Below are positions 54,076-64,000 of a stretch of 64,000 nucleotides of DNA, in pieces. The notes below the pieces were generated by a model. It saw only the letters and a list, made by a program, of their open reading frames with translations, was not told the DNA's origin and did no database searches. This stretch comes from Caenorhabditis elegans (taxonomy: Eukaryota; Nematoda; Chromadorea; Rhabditida; Rhabditidae): assembly GCF_000002985.6 (NCBI RefSeq), contig NC_003282.8, positions 4,774,001-4,838,000 on the forward strand, in the 5' to 3' direction. Position numbers and translations under genes: made by a program. Positions within the stretch are counted from its first letter, which is position 1; each line of letters begins with the position of its first letter.

Positions 54076-57000
54076 TTAAAGGCGAGTGATTACGTCTGGT
54101 TGTTCTTCGACCTGTTGGAAAAATAAAATATTATATTTAGAAAAAATGTATCAAAAGTAAATTTATTGCAAAAAAAATGAATTAAAGTTGAAAACTAACA
54201 GAAAAAGGGTCAAAGCACAAAGGGTTCAAATGAAAGCACACACTGCACTGCACGAGATCAAAAAGTAGGTCAAAAGTGAATAAATTACAGTATTCCATAG
54301 GAGTACTGTATGTTGAATAGTTGTAATCTCAAAATGCATAAAAATTAATATTTAAAAAGAAAAAAATTAAGTTCTAACTATAATAAATAAGTAACACACA
54401 AACACAAGTACACACAAAATTAGATAATTTGAGCAAATTGAAACAAATAAGAATTCATTATGAAAATTATTTACAAACGCCAGATTTGGATAAAAAGCGG
54501 CAGAACCGGATGGAGCACAATTATACCTGAGTTTCCCGCGAATACACGTGGTTTCTATGGCTCCGTCCATCGCCACGGATTACTGTACCCTGCAGTGGTG
54601 ATGGTTCCTTTGCATAGGCTGGACGGAAATCCGATGATTGAGACCTGTGAATAAATGGCACACAATAGAGTTACAATAGAAGTACGGTAAGTATATCAGA
54701 AGTGAAGCAACGTGCTTTAGAAGTGTGTAAAATTTTATGTGAAAACTTACCAGTCATCAGTATTTACATTCAATGTATGGGGTACATTCTGTGGACGTGT
54801 ACCCATTGGAAGGTGCATTGCATTAATACTTGAAGCTCCTTGGCTGTCCTGAAATATATTATATTAGAAGGGCAAATGGATAATTTTTTGTAAAAACAAA
54901 ACTGAAAAGTTAGCCCATAAGTATGTTACCCTTGAGATTTTAAAAATTACTGCTTCAAAGTTTTACTGCCTTCAAACAAAGTGAAAAAAAGTTTTGTTCG
55001 AAAAATTTAATGGAATGTTTCAACAACATTATAAATTAATAAATATGATTACTGTACAATTAGTAGTGGGACGTGAACTTATTTTGAGTTTGGTTATTCA
55101 TGGCTAAAAGCATGAAAAATGTCTCGGATAATGCTAACATTTGAAAACAATTAAATTCTAAATGGAAATTTGTCTGTAACTGCACAAAGTTGCAAAAAGT
55201 TGAAAAAAAGTTATTTGAAATTTTCCGAAATTATTGTTTCAAAGATTTTTTAAAAATTGCTGATTATCTTTTATTCACTGGGAGTAGTAATTTCATTTTC
55301 TGTCTAGGTTTAAATTATCTAGGTTTCCGATTCTCATGCCAAAAAATTTTAAATTCACATTGAACTTACATCAGGCACACTAGAAATAAGCATCGGCTGC
55401 AAGTCATCAGAAGTCGGGTGAATTTTCGCATTCGAATTATTCTTTCCCCGTAGATTTTCCACATTTTTGAACAATTTTCCTTTGAGAATGAGTTCTCCGA
55501 ATCCTTGTGAATGAGAGAATGCGTAACCACTTCTAAGTGATCCACGGACACTTCGTCGAGTTGCTGCCGTGCGTTTGAATGCGGTTCTGAAAGTATTTAT
55601 TTAAAAAAATAAATTTAATGAAAATTTCAAAACGTTTAAACGATTTCTTGAATGATAGAAACTAAGTTTGAAATTGAATTATGTATGTGAGTACAATTTT
55701 TAATCACTATTTCATGCTATCTTCAAATATGGAGCTTCATCGAATAGTATAGTGCTATTGCGAATTGACCTGATCGCACATTAAAATTTTGAAAAGCGAA
55801 CATACTTTTTATCATCTTTCGCCGATGGTTTCTTGCCCATTTTCTTTCGAATTCTCAGCCTATCAGCAAATGATGGATGTGTATCAAGCCAGAAGAATCG
55901 ATTAAGCATAACTGGTAGTAACAGTACAACTGAAACCATTAGAATTGAAAACCAGAAGTGAGGAGTAACCATTGTTCGAAAAGCGACACCATATGAGATT
56001 GAAGATGATGTTTTGACAATCCATGAAACTGGAAGCCATTCGTAAAGAAGGAAGCAAACAAGGAAATACAGAACAAGTGATCCCCAGATTACAAAATGCG
56101 AAATTGCCGTCCAATAACTCGTGTCGAAGGCTATCTGAAAAATTTGAACTTTTGAAAAAAAAAATTATGTTTCAGAAATGTATCAAATTTTTTGACAAAA
56201 TTAAAAAGCTTATTATTTCTTCTCAAGTTTCAAATAAACAGTTTCAATAAAAAGATACCCATTGTGGTATATGTTAAATTGTGTATAATTATCTTGTGAA
56301 AATGTTGAATTTTTTTTTTCATGATCAGTTAAAAAAATCTGCTTCATAAAATGCATTAATTGGTTGTGGTAGTGTAGCTCAAAAATGAGCGGCAAACGAT
56401 TGTTTCCGGCAAATCGGCAAATTACCGATTTTCCGAATTTGCCGAAAATTTGAAAAAAAATTGTGGCTTTGCATTTTTTTTTCTGGAAATTTTAGAATTT
56501 CAATTTCAATCGACAGAATCGTAGGCATTCTATAAATGTTCGGACATCTATTTTGAAAAAAAGTAAACTCTATGAAAATATCTAGAAAAAACGGGGAAAA
56601 ATTTCAAAAAGCACAGGTTTAAGAGCTTCCGTCTTATAAAAAATCCCTCTGAGAACTTCCGGAAGATTGATGTTCGGTCAACGGAAAGTTGACAATTCGC
56701 CTAAAATAAAAATTTGCGGCAAATCGACAAGCCGGCAAATTTTGCCGAACGGTAATCTACATTTTCTACTATTTTTTATGAATATTGAATACTATTGCGT
56801 TGCCTTCTTTGTCTAAACTAATTCTTATCAAAGTTTCAATCAAATCACATATACTTTTATTCTCAAAGTATGTTTCAATATGGTCACAAAATGTTTAGAA
56901 CAATTGATTTACGCTAAATTGAAATTTAAAAAAACCCATACCTGTCCAGTAACAACTACAACTAATGCAGTAAAAGTAGTGAAAGCAAGAGCCGAGTAAT

Positions 57001-60000
57001 CGTCCAAATCCTTTCCAGAAGCAGCAGCTGCGTTGTAAAATGCACCATATGGAATGAAGAATATCACAAGGGAACTGCAACAAATATATGTTTGAAGTAT
57101 TCTGAGAAGCTATGAAAGAAATGTTATGAATATAAATATTTTTTAAAAAAATTTTTCTATTTTATTAACTTTTGAAAATGAATTTTTTTTTTCATAATTT
57201 TGTCTGTTTCAATAAGTTGGAACAAGCGTAAAATGATTGGGGATCACCTTGATTTGGCAAATCTTTTAAGAAAAAATAAAGAAATCTCATCATGAACTTT
57301 CTTGACTTTTCTTGACTGAGAAATGTGATAGCAGAAATATTTTTTAAAGAAGCAATACAAGAACAAATAATTACCAAAACTGTATTTCTTATAAATTTTT
57401 TGAAACAGTAGAATTTTTTGTTTAAAAGCAATTGTTTTACTTTTAAAGTTTACTGTTTAATTCCTTACCTAAACATTCCATGAAGTACAGAATAAATAAA
57501 TATTCTCATATTAAAGAACAAATTGAACTGTCCCGGCAGATAAAGCTTAGGATATCTCAGTGAATAATGATCATCAACATCTTGATCCAAAGATCCCATT
57601 GCCAAAACAGGAAGTGCTGTGAAAAAGAGATTGTAACAAGCAATCAATACAGCGTCAAAAACTGTTTGAGCAGAATATCCACAGAAGAATGAATACCAGA
57701 AGTTGGTAAGTGTAAATGCAAAGTTTTTGTAAAAAAAGTATCTGAGGAACTTTGCCATTCGAATGTAAGACCATCGACCGTGAACAAGAAGAAGACGTTC
57801 AAGATATTTGAATTGTCCGATTGAATAGTCTGATGCTAATACTGCTTGCATTCCTTCTTGGCCTTAAATTAATAAAATATTATAGAAACAAGTGTAGAAA
57901 AGTTTAAAAACAGATTATGAAAAAATGTCTGTTTCAGTGAAACAATTTAATACGGAATCAAACCTTATCCGCAATCGTCATATTTTATGTACACTTTAAG
58001 TAAGAGATGTGCGGCAAATCTCAAAATTTGCCGAGCCCGGCAAATTCGGCAAATTTACTTTTTTGAAATTTGCAGTGCTCAGCAATCGGCAAATTCGGCA
58101 AATTTGCCGCACACCCCTCCTTTAAACACTTTTAGCTTTTTGAAAGTTTTTATCAGTTTGAAAAAAAACAACTTTTTAAATTTTTTTTCACCCAACTCGA
58201 TCAAAAATTTTTCATGATTTTTTTTGGATAATTTTATTTTTTACGAAAAGCTTCTAAGTTGATTACCCACTTTTAAACCCGGTTAAAAACTTAGAAGTCT
58301 ACTAAGACCAGCTTTTGGAACAGGGTTGGGGCTTTTTTGATTTTTTTTTGTTTTTTTTTGGTCCAAAATTATTTTTTGGTCCCAGCCCTATTTTGGAAGA
58401 CTGACTACGAAAGTACGGAAAAATGCACTGAAGTAATTTTACATTGAAATTTATTACCTTTGCTATTTATAATATTATTTCGAATGAATTCATCAAACTA
58501 TCAACAAAACTATGATTACCTGCTATTATATAAATCACTGAAAACAGTATTATCTGTTAACATGTAGCACAACTGAATTGCATTGAAAAACTAGACGAAT
58601 GAGATCAAAAACTATAGAAAAACTGAAAATAACCCACCAGAAATTCCAACTCCAATATGAGCTGTCTTGATCATACTGACATCATTTGCTCCGTCTCCAA
58701 TTGAAAGTGTCACTGCTTTTTTGTTTCGTTTTACTAGATCAACTACTTGAGCTTTTTGAAGTGGTGTCACTCGGCAACATATTACTGCCTGGAAATAAGT
58801 TTAATTTTTATTGAGTTTTCAAAAAATACAATTACCGTTTCAAGGTTATGGTTTAATGCAAGAAGAAATAAATGAGACAAAAACTACAAGACCAACTGAA
58901 GGAAAAAAAACTTACATTACACATACAAGCCACTTCAAGAAAAGTTCTTTCAAGTCTTGGACCAAGAGCAAAAGCCAATGAATCTCCATTTATTACCAAA
59001 GCAACACCTCCACTCTCGTGTTCAGCCATTTCTGCTGATTTCAAATCAGGAGTTACAATGTTTCCTAAAAGTTTTAATTTAAATATATACTATGTGAAAA
59101 AAAACTTACTATCCATACTCCTTGCAGAGGAAATAGCCTCGGACTCCTCGTGGATTGTCTCAATTTCAATACGTGGCTTTCCTCCAAGCGGTGACGGCTG
59201 GAATTATATTCTAACTTCTGTGTCAGAATGAAACTCATAAAGTATATAAGATTTTTTTAAAGCAACTGAAACAGCATGCGACCTCAAGACTCGTTCAAAA
59301 TTTTTGATTTTCAATTCAAATTGTAAAAGTTAGGATTACATGCAGTTTCAGTTGCAAACCGTCGATTTTTCCATTGCATCTAATAAATTGATAATTTCAT
59401 TTATATATATGTCAACTTCTTCGGAACGTCGAAAATACGGATTACGTGGTTTCTGGGATTTTAGTTTTTTAATAGGCTTCATACACATTCAATATATTAC
59501 TTTTGGAAAAAACACAATTTGTATTAACTGTTCAATGAAACAGTAATTTTTTCTATAAATTTAGTTGAAAATGTTTCTTTTTCTGGTTTTACATTTAATA
59601 TTTTCCTGCGACTCATAATTATGTTTGTGAAATTTCCAAAAATGTAAATGTTTCTAAAACAGGTAAATTTCTTTGCACAACTACATACTACATAATTGAT
59701 CTTGTAAAAACGATAGTTCAGCGCTTAAAATTAAAAAAAAACGTAGAAATACGGGAAAATAATATTTATGTTTCTTAAAAAACTGGAAAAAATCAGGAAA
59801 CTGTTAGGAAATTGTCACTTCTAAAAGGAACAAGAATAACGGAGGTTTTCTAGGCAAACGGTACCTATCAGGTAGTTTCTCAACAAAAAAAAATACTGCC
59901 AATCGAACTAAAAAGTTTCCCACTCTTCTGAATTTATTTTTAATTCAAAACAGTTGGTAGATCTAACTTACCTAATTGAATTTGCTCAACTTTTAATTAA

Positions 60001-63000
60001 AAAAATCACTAATACTTTCCACTGTTTCACCGAGTTAACATATATTAAAAAATTTATCAACGATAATTAAAACGCACATATCTGCGAATTCTTGCCAGCG
60101 CCAAAATCTGTGTTTAAATACTTTTTATGTCTAAAATAACAATTTTCTACACTTTCTTTTTTGAACTGTGCGTGAATAGAAAAAAGTGTTTTTCAAATAT
60201 TTTCTACTGTTTTACAAAATTCTGATAACCCCTGTTTTAAAGAATAATTCCTTCACCGACCCCTAACAAAAAAAAACTGTCCTCACCAATGCCAAAATCT
60301 GTTCAAATGTGTTTCTTGTATCTTTTAGCTGTACTTCGACTTCGGTATCAGTTTGCCCATCAACTACAACAATTTCCTTGGTTTCATCGGTCAGAAGGCG
60401 ACACGAGTAGGCAATGTTTATAGCCGTTTCCTGTAAAATTGAAATTATAAATTAATTTTTTATTTCTGAAAAAAATATAACAAATATATTCAACATTTCA
60501 AGTGTTCAATTGGCCAAGCTAAAACCAAGTCGTTGAGGGCATTGGCAAGAACAAAAAACTTGATGTTTCAAAAACTTGATAAGTTATGAATGTTCTTCAT
60601 CGAACATTGATTCGAAGGTTGTCAGATCAAACTCACTGTCTTATCCCCGGTAAGCACCCAAATCTTGATATTAGCTTCTGAAAGTCTTGCAATTGCCTCT
60701 GGAACACCATCCTGAAGCTTGTCTTCAATAGCCGTTGCACCAATCAATATCAGATCTTTTTCAATTTCTTCGTAAAGAGCATCGACCGCAGATTCTCTGT
60801 CCTGCATGGCTGCGGACGCCTTTTTGACTCGAGACTGAAACAGACGATAGTTAACTAGTTTTGTTTGCAGTTAAATTATTTGCAACTCACATCCCAATCC
60901 GAAAAGTACGCTGGATCAAGATCCTTGTATCCCAAACAAAGCGTTCGAAGACCGATATTTGCAAAATCAGCGAGATGAGTATTGGTTGAGGTACGCATTA
61001 TTTGAGATGTTGATGGCTGAAAAATTGAAAATTAACTAAAAAAAGTAAAAATTTATTTTTCTGTAGTAGTTCGTTATGTTTCAGCGTAACTGGAAAATAG
61101 AAATAAAAATAAAAATCGCTGTATGTTTCATCAACTTATTATGAACTAGAATTTTTATTACATATTAATGCACCTTGAGGGGAACTAGAACTACTAATTG
61201 TAAAATTGATCAATCTCAAAATTAAGTTTTATGAAATATTGTTAATACTGTTTTTTCTAACGTAAATTGTTCTAATATCCTAATTCGAAGCGAGAAGTAC
61301 AATAATATTTTTTGTCTTTAATAAAAAATAATTCAAACAGTAATTTTTGATATATACTTTTTACTTACGATGCAATTTTTGAGTAAATATAATGAAAGGA
61401 GCTGTTAAAAAAAAATATTTATTCATGGTACAAATAGAAAAATCATTTCTAATGTTATAATCAAAATACAAATAGAATCATCCAAGTTATTTCTGAACAT
61501 TAATAATATGAAAAACGCGAAACATGACACTAAAATAGTACAAAGCACAAAAAGTGCAAAATAATTTTTATTCAGTTTCATCAACATGACAAATTGCACC
61601 AAATTTTGGGAAATATAAATTTTTGAAAAAAACTAACTGAAACTGTAATTTTATGAATTTTAGAAATATTTTCAAGTTATGATTGAATTGAGGTTTTAAC
61701 ACGTAAGAACTTGTTTTATTGCACCATGTTTTGAAAATGTTTATCGTTGTTTTTTTTTGGTTTAAAAAATTGAACTGTTTCGGGAAGCTATATCTATTAA
61801 ATAAAAAAAATCAAAAACCTACATGTATTCTCTGCATAATCATCATATCAGCGCCTTTACAATACAATCGAATCTTTCCATCAGGTCCTTTCACAATTAC
61901 AGACATTCTTTTTCGATCATTATTAAAATCAAGAATTGCCAATAATTCATGAGTTTCCTCATTTCCCATCACTTCAATCGTAATGCTTTGAGGCGTTCTT
62001 GCTCGGAAAACATAACCAAAATTCCTTGCAGCTGACGTTAGAGCATGTTCATCAGGTGATTGTGCCTGATAAACCAGTTGTCCTTTATCTCTTTCAGGCA
62101 TTACAGTATGACAAAGAGCCAGTAGTCTCCAGAATTGATCAATTTCTGGTACTTGACGTTTTGTAGCATCAACTAGATTTTTATCGAAAAATTTGAATGT
62201 GGGTTCGGACGCTGAATTCCAGGAAAAGTCGAGAGATTTGGTTTTCTGTAAGATTAATGCTGTGAAATAGAAAGAGCTGAGCTAAAATTTAAATTTATAG
62301 GAATTGGGAATGTTGATTTCAAAATTCATGATTCTTAATTTCCGACTAATTTTTGTAAACTAATAGAAAATGGGCCGTAGTGATTTTCGCTTTCAAGATA
62401 AATTTTGAACATCTGCGTTAATCGCACACTCGAGTTGTTCTTCAAAAAATGCTTCCAATTTTGTTAACAGTACTGAAAAAGGAGTAAAAATACTTCAATT
62501 TTGACAATAAGAATAGCTCGACAATTGAAATTTAGCTTAGCCGTTTACAACCATTTGGATAAATTTAATTCTGATCAAAGAATATAACAAATAAAAAATC
62601 ATAAACTTTGTGGAAGTTGATATCTTTAGGTAACTAAACATTTGAACATAAAATCTTCTTATATGAAAACTTCAAAAATGTAAAACATTTATTTTCATAC
62701 TATTTGTTACAATATTCACATTCCTGTGTTTAATTTTTTCATAATAAAATTTAATTTCTAACAAAAAAAACTTATAACATTAATAAAAATCTGCTGACGC
62801 AATGAAAGGATCACTGATAAGGGAAGGCTTTGAACTCGTTATCGGACTTCGTTAAGCCACTATATACATTCGATAGAGAATGGTTACAGATGATCACTCC
62901 AAAATTTTTTTTTGAATTTTTTGGAATTTAAAAAAAGGGGTATTTTGGCACTTTCAAAATGTCGTAACTTGGTCGAACCTGTTCTGAAGCAGCTAAATTT

Positions 63001-64000
63001 TTTAGAGTGATCATCTGTAACTATTCTCTATCGAATGTATATAGTGGCGTAACGAAGTCCGATAACGAGTTCAGAGCCTTCCCTTGTGAGCAGCTCAACA
63101 TTTTTATTTAAAATAACAAACTCAAAAATAACAATAATTTTTCCCCCTAACTTTGAAAAAGTAGATTTTTTGTTTTGTTTTTTGAAGCTATATATTTTTT
63201 ATATTTTTCTAGTCATTTATTCATAATTTCATACCCAAAAACTCACGTCATTCGTCTCAATAACCTCTCCCTTGTGATCATAAATGTCTCCGTACGAGAT
63301 CCCATTAATGGTACACTGAAAAATTTTCATTTGTTTATGTTTTCAAACTGAAATTTTAAAGCTTTCAGTTTTTTAAATATAAAAGGTTTTGACTGTTTCA
63401 ACTAGGTTTCAAATTCAAGCAATCTTTAATGCAACAATGCAACATCAGCACCTTATTAAAAGTCATAATATTCCTTGTCAACGTTCCAGTCTTGTCACTG
63501 AACACATATTGAACTTGTCCCAACTCCTCATTTAAAGTTGTTGTATGTGCCTTTGCTGGGACACTTTTCTCTCCATTTTCATAATACATTTGAGTGTCGT
63601 AATTAATCCATAATGAATGAATAAATCGAATAATTTCCACAGACACATATAAAGAAATTGGTACAACTGTATTGAGAAGAATGATGTAGGAGAAGAACTG
63701 GAGGAAGGCGATAAGGGCAATTTGGCGGCCACCTGAAAATATTTGGAATTTATTTAGAAAAATGAGATTTTGACTGAAATCGATAAGAAGCTCACAATAA
63801 ATGTTCAACATTAGCAAAAATAGGGAAACGTTTCGAAAAATTACAAATTGAAGCCAAATTGAGGTTTTGACGAACATTTTTTATTTTTGTTGTATTTGAT
63901 TTTTTTTTAAATTATGAGTCAGTCAAACAAAGTTTTTTAAATTCAGATTTTAAAAAAGTTTATTTTTGAAGCATCCTTCTATTAAAAAAAAACTTGACTG
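54076..64000 (-). CDS. tat-2: P4-type ATPase (phospholipid flippase), partial
   Basis: The minus-strand gene enters from beyond the right edge; the first clear exon starts at 63732. Motifs in order: helix 3-4 with [27 protein letters not shown] (phosphorylated Asp), [33 protein letters not shown] and YCKGAD (nucleotide-binding domain), [31 protein letters not shown], and then [20 protein letters not shown] and four to five C-terminal helices. The tail ends [11 protein letters not shown] at TAA 54076. The small 3' exons (54851, 54651 and the last at about 54111) encode a soluble tail. P4-ATPases move phospholipids to the cytosolic leaflet; C. elegans TAT-2 is known in intestinal lipid and growth control. 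All active-site motifs are intact. Introns carry many 21U-RNA cores and repeats. Confidence 0.93.
56385..56765. repeat. Dispersed TTTGCCGAA-type repeat in tat-2 intron
   Basis: GGCAAATCGGCAAATTACCG (56409) and GCGGCAAATCGACAAG (56714) flank TTCCGTCTTATAAAAAATCC (56629). This last run is the inverse of the segment at about 18833-18856 beside the 35-bp minisatellite. Confidence 0.65.
57253..57273 (+). ncRNA. Predicted 21U-RNA locus, antisense in tat-2 intron
   Basis: Core at 57204-57211. TGAT start with first U at 57253, 42 bases past the core. Confidence 0.38.
57342..57362 (-). ncRNA. Predicted 21U-RNA locus in tat-2 intron
   Basis: Minus-strand core at 57408-57401. YRNT start with first U at 57362, 39 bases past the core. 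Confidence 0.48.
57975..57995 (+). ncRNA. Predicted 21U-RNA locus, antisense in tat-2 intron
   Basis: Core at 57929-57936. CAAT start with first U at 57975, 39 bases past the core. Confidence 0.48.
58000..58115. repeat. GGCAAATTCGGCAAATT dispersed repeat
   Basis: Two inverted GGCAAAT/ATTTGCC clusters (GCCGAGCCCGGCAAATTCGG at 58030; GGCAAATTTGCCGCACACC near 58098), same family as 56.4 kb. Confidence 0.55.
59207..59227 (-). ncRNA. Predicted 21U-RNA locus in tat-2 intron
   Basis: Minus-strand core at 59274-59267. YRNT start with first U at 59227, 40 bases past the core. Confidence 0.42.
59476..59496 (-). ncRNA. Predicted 21U-RNA locus in tat-2 intron
   Basis: Minus-strand core at 59543-59536 in the context AAAAATTACTGTTTCATTGA. 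YRNT start with first U at 59496, 40 bases past the core. Confidence 0.45.
60067..60087 (+). ncRNA. Predicted 21U-RNA locus, antisense in tat-2 intron
   Basis: Core at 60022-60029. TAAT start with first U at 60067, 38 bases past the core. Confidence 0.5.
62819..63085. mobile_element. Palindromic element, 267 bp, in tat-2 intron
   Basis: AAGGGAAGGCTTTGAACTCG at 62819 is matched in inverse by CGAGTTCAGAGCCTTCCCTT ending at 63085. The arms continue through CTATATACATTCGATAGAGA and CAGATGATCACTC with very few mismatches, leaving a central loop of about 90 bp. Confidence 0.88.
63438..63458 (+). ncRNA. Predicted 21U-RNA locus, antisense in tat-2
   Basis: Core at 63393-63400 (TTGACTGTTTCAACTAG). 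CAAT start with first U at 63438, 38 bases past the core. Its 3' part reaches the 63450 exon border of tat-2. Confidence 0.48.

Noticed and set aside
60836-60843. CTGTTTCA core on the minus strand in tat-2
   Set aside because: It coincides with a splice acceptor (CTGTTTCAG before the exon reading [12 protein letters not shown]) and has no YRNT at the right distance, so it is a chance match.

Overview
The window is nematode nuclear DNA and reads as Caenorhabditis elegans. Coding sequence is broken into many short exons by AT-rich introns with TTTTCAG-type acceptors, several start codons sit directly behind a trans-splice-like acceptor, there are nematode-only families (serpentine receptors, divergent nuclear receptors, CHK kinase-like proteins), and a short run of the nematode telomere repeat TTAGGC occurs in an intron. 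The gene order (SET protein, eor-1, acylaminoacyl peptidases, ubxn-6, eIF1A, PDZ protein, tat-2) matches what I remember of chromosome IV near the R11E3 and H06H21 clones. That placement is from memory and was not searched.

Layout. 0-6.5 kb: the 3' end of an ascorbate/nucleobase transporter (+), a small secreted protein (-), a SET-domain methyltransferase-like gene (-) and a very small secreted peptide gene (-). 6.5-11.1 kb: no convincing gene; palindromic and tandem repeats and a long TG microsatellite. 11.1-18 kb: a divergent nuclear hormone receptor (-) and an SH2-tyrosine kinase (+), transcribed away from each other. 18-19 kb: a 35-bp minisatellite. 19.4-36 kb: a tight minus-strand run, in transcription order a small membrane protein, ubxn-6, a NOPCHAP1-like protein, the acylaminoacyl peptidase dpf-5, a second family member that has lost its catalytic residues, and the BTB/zinc-finger gene eor-1. 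Gaps are about 200-420 bp, and the first two genes overlap at ATGA. 36.9-43.3 kb: eIF1A and two tandem srw-type chemoreceptor genes (+). 43.5-47.1 kb: a CHK kinase-like gene (-). 48.3-51.5 kb: a valine tRNA gene split in two by a 3.07-kb DNA transposon filled with fifteen 163-bp repeats. 51.5-53.3 kb: a PDZ protein (-). 54-64 kb: most of the P4-ATPase gene tat-2 (-), continuing past the window.

A second layer lies over the non-coding DNA. The 8-base core CTGTTTCA, the known upstream element of C. elegans 21U-RNA (piRNA) genes, occurs 24 times on the two strands. My estimate for this base composition is two or three. Most copies are in introns and intergenic DNA at 6.8-13.3 kb and 42.9-63.4 kb, and many have a YRNT start signal 38-39 bases downstream. 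None occurs between 13.3 and 41.3 kb, the stretch holding the dense gene run. These are listed as predicted 21U-RNA loci.

Most of the remaining non-coding DNA is palindromic MITE-like elements of 150-450 bp inside introns or between genes.
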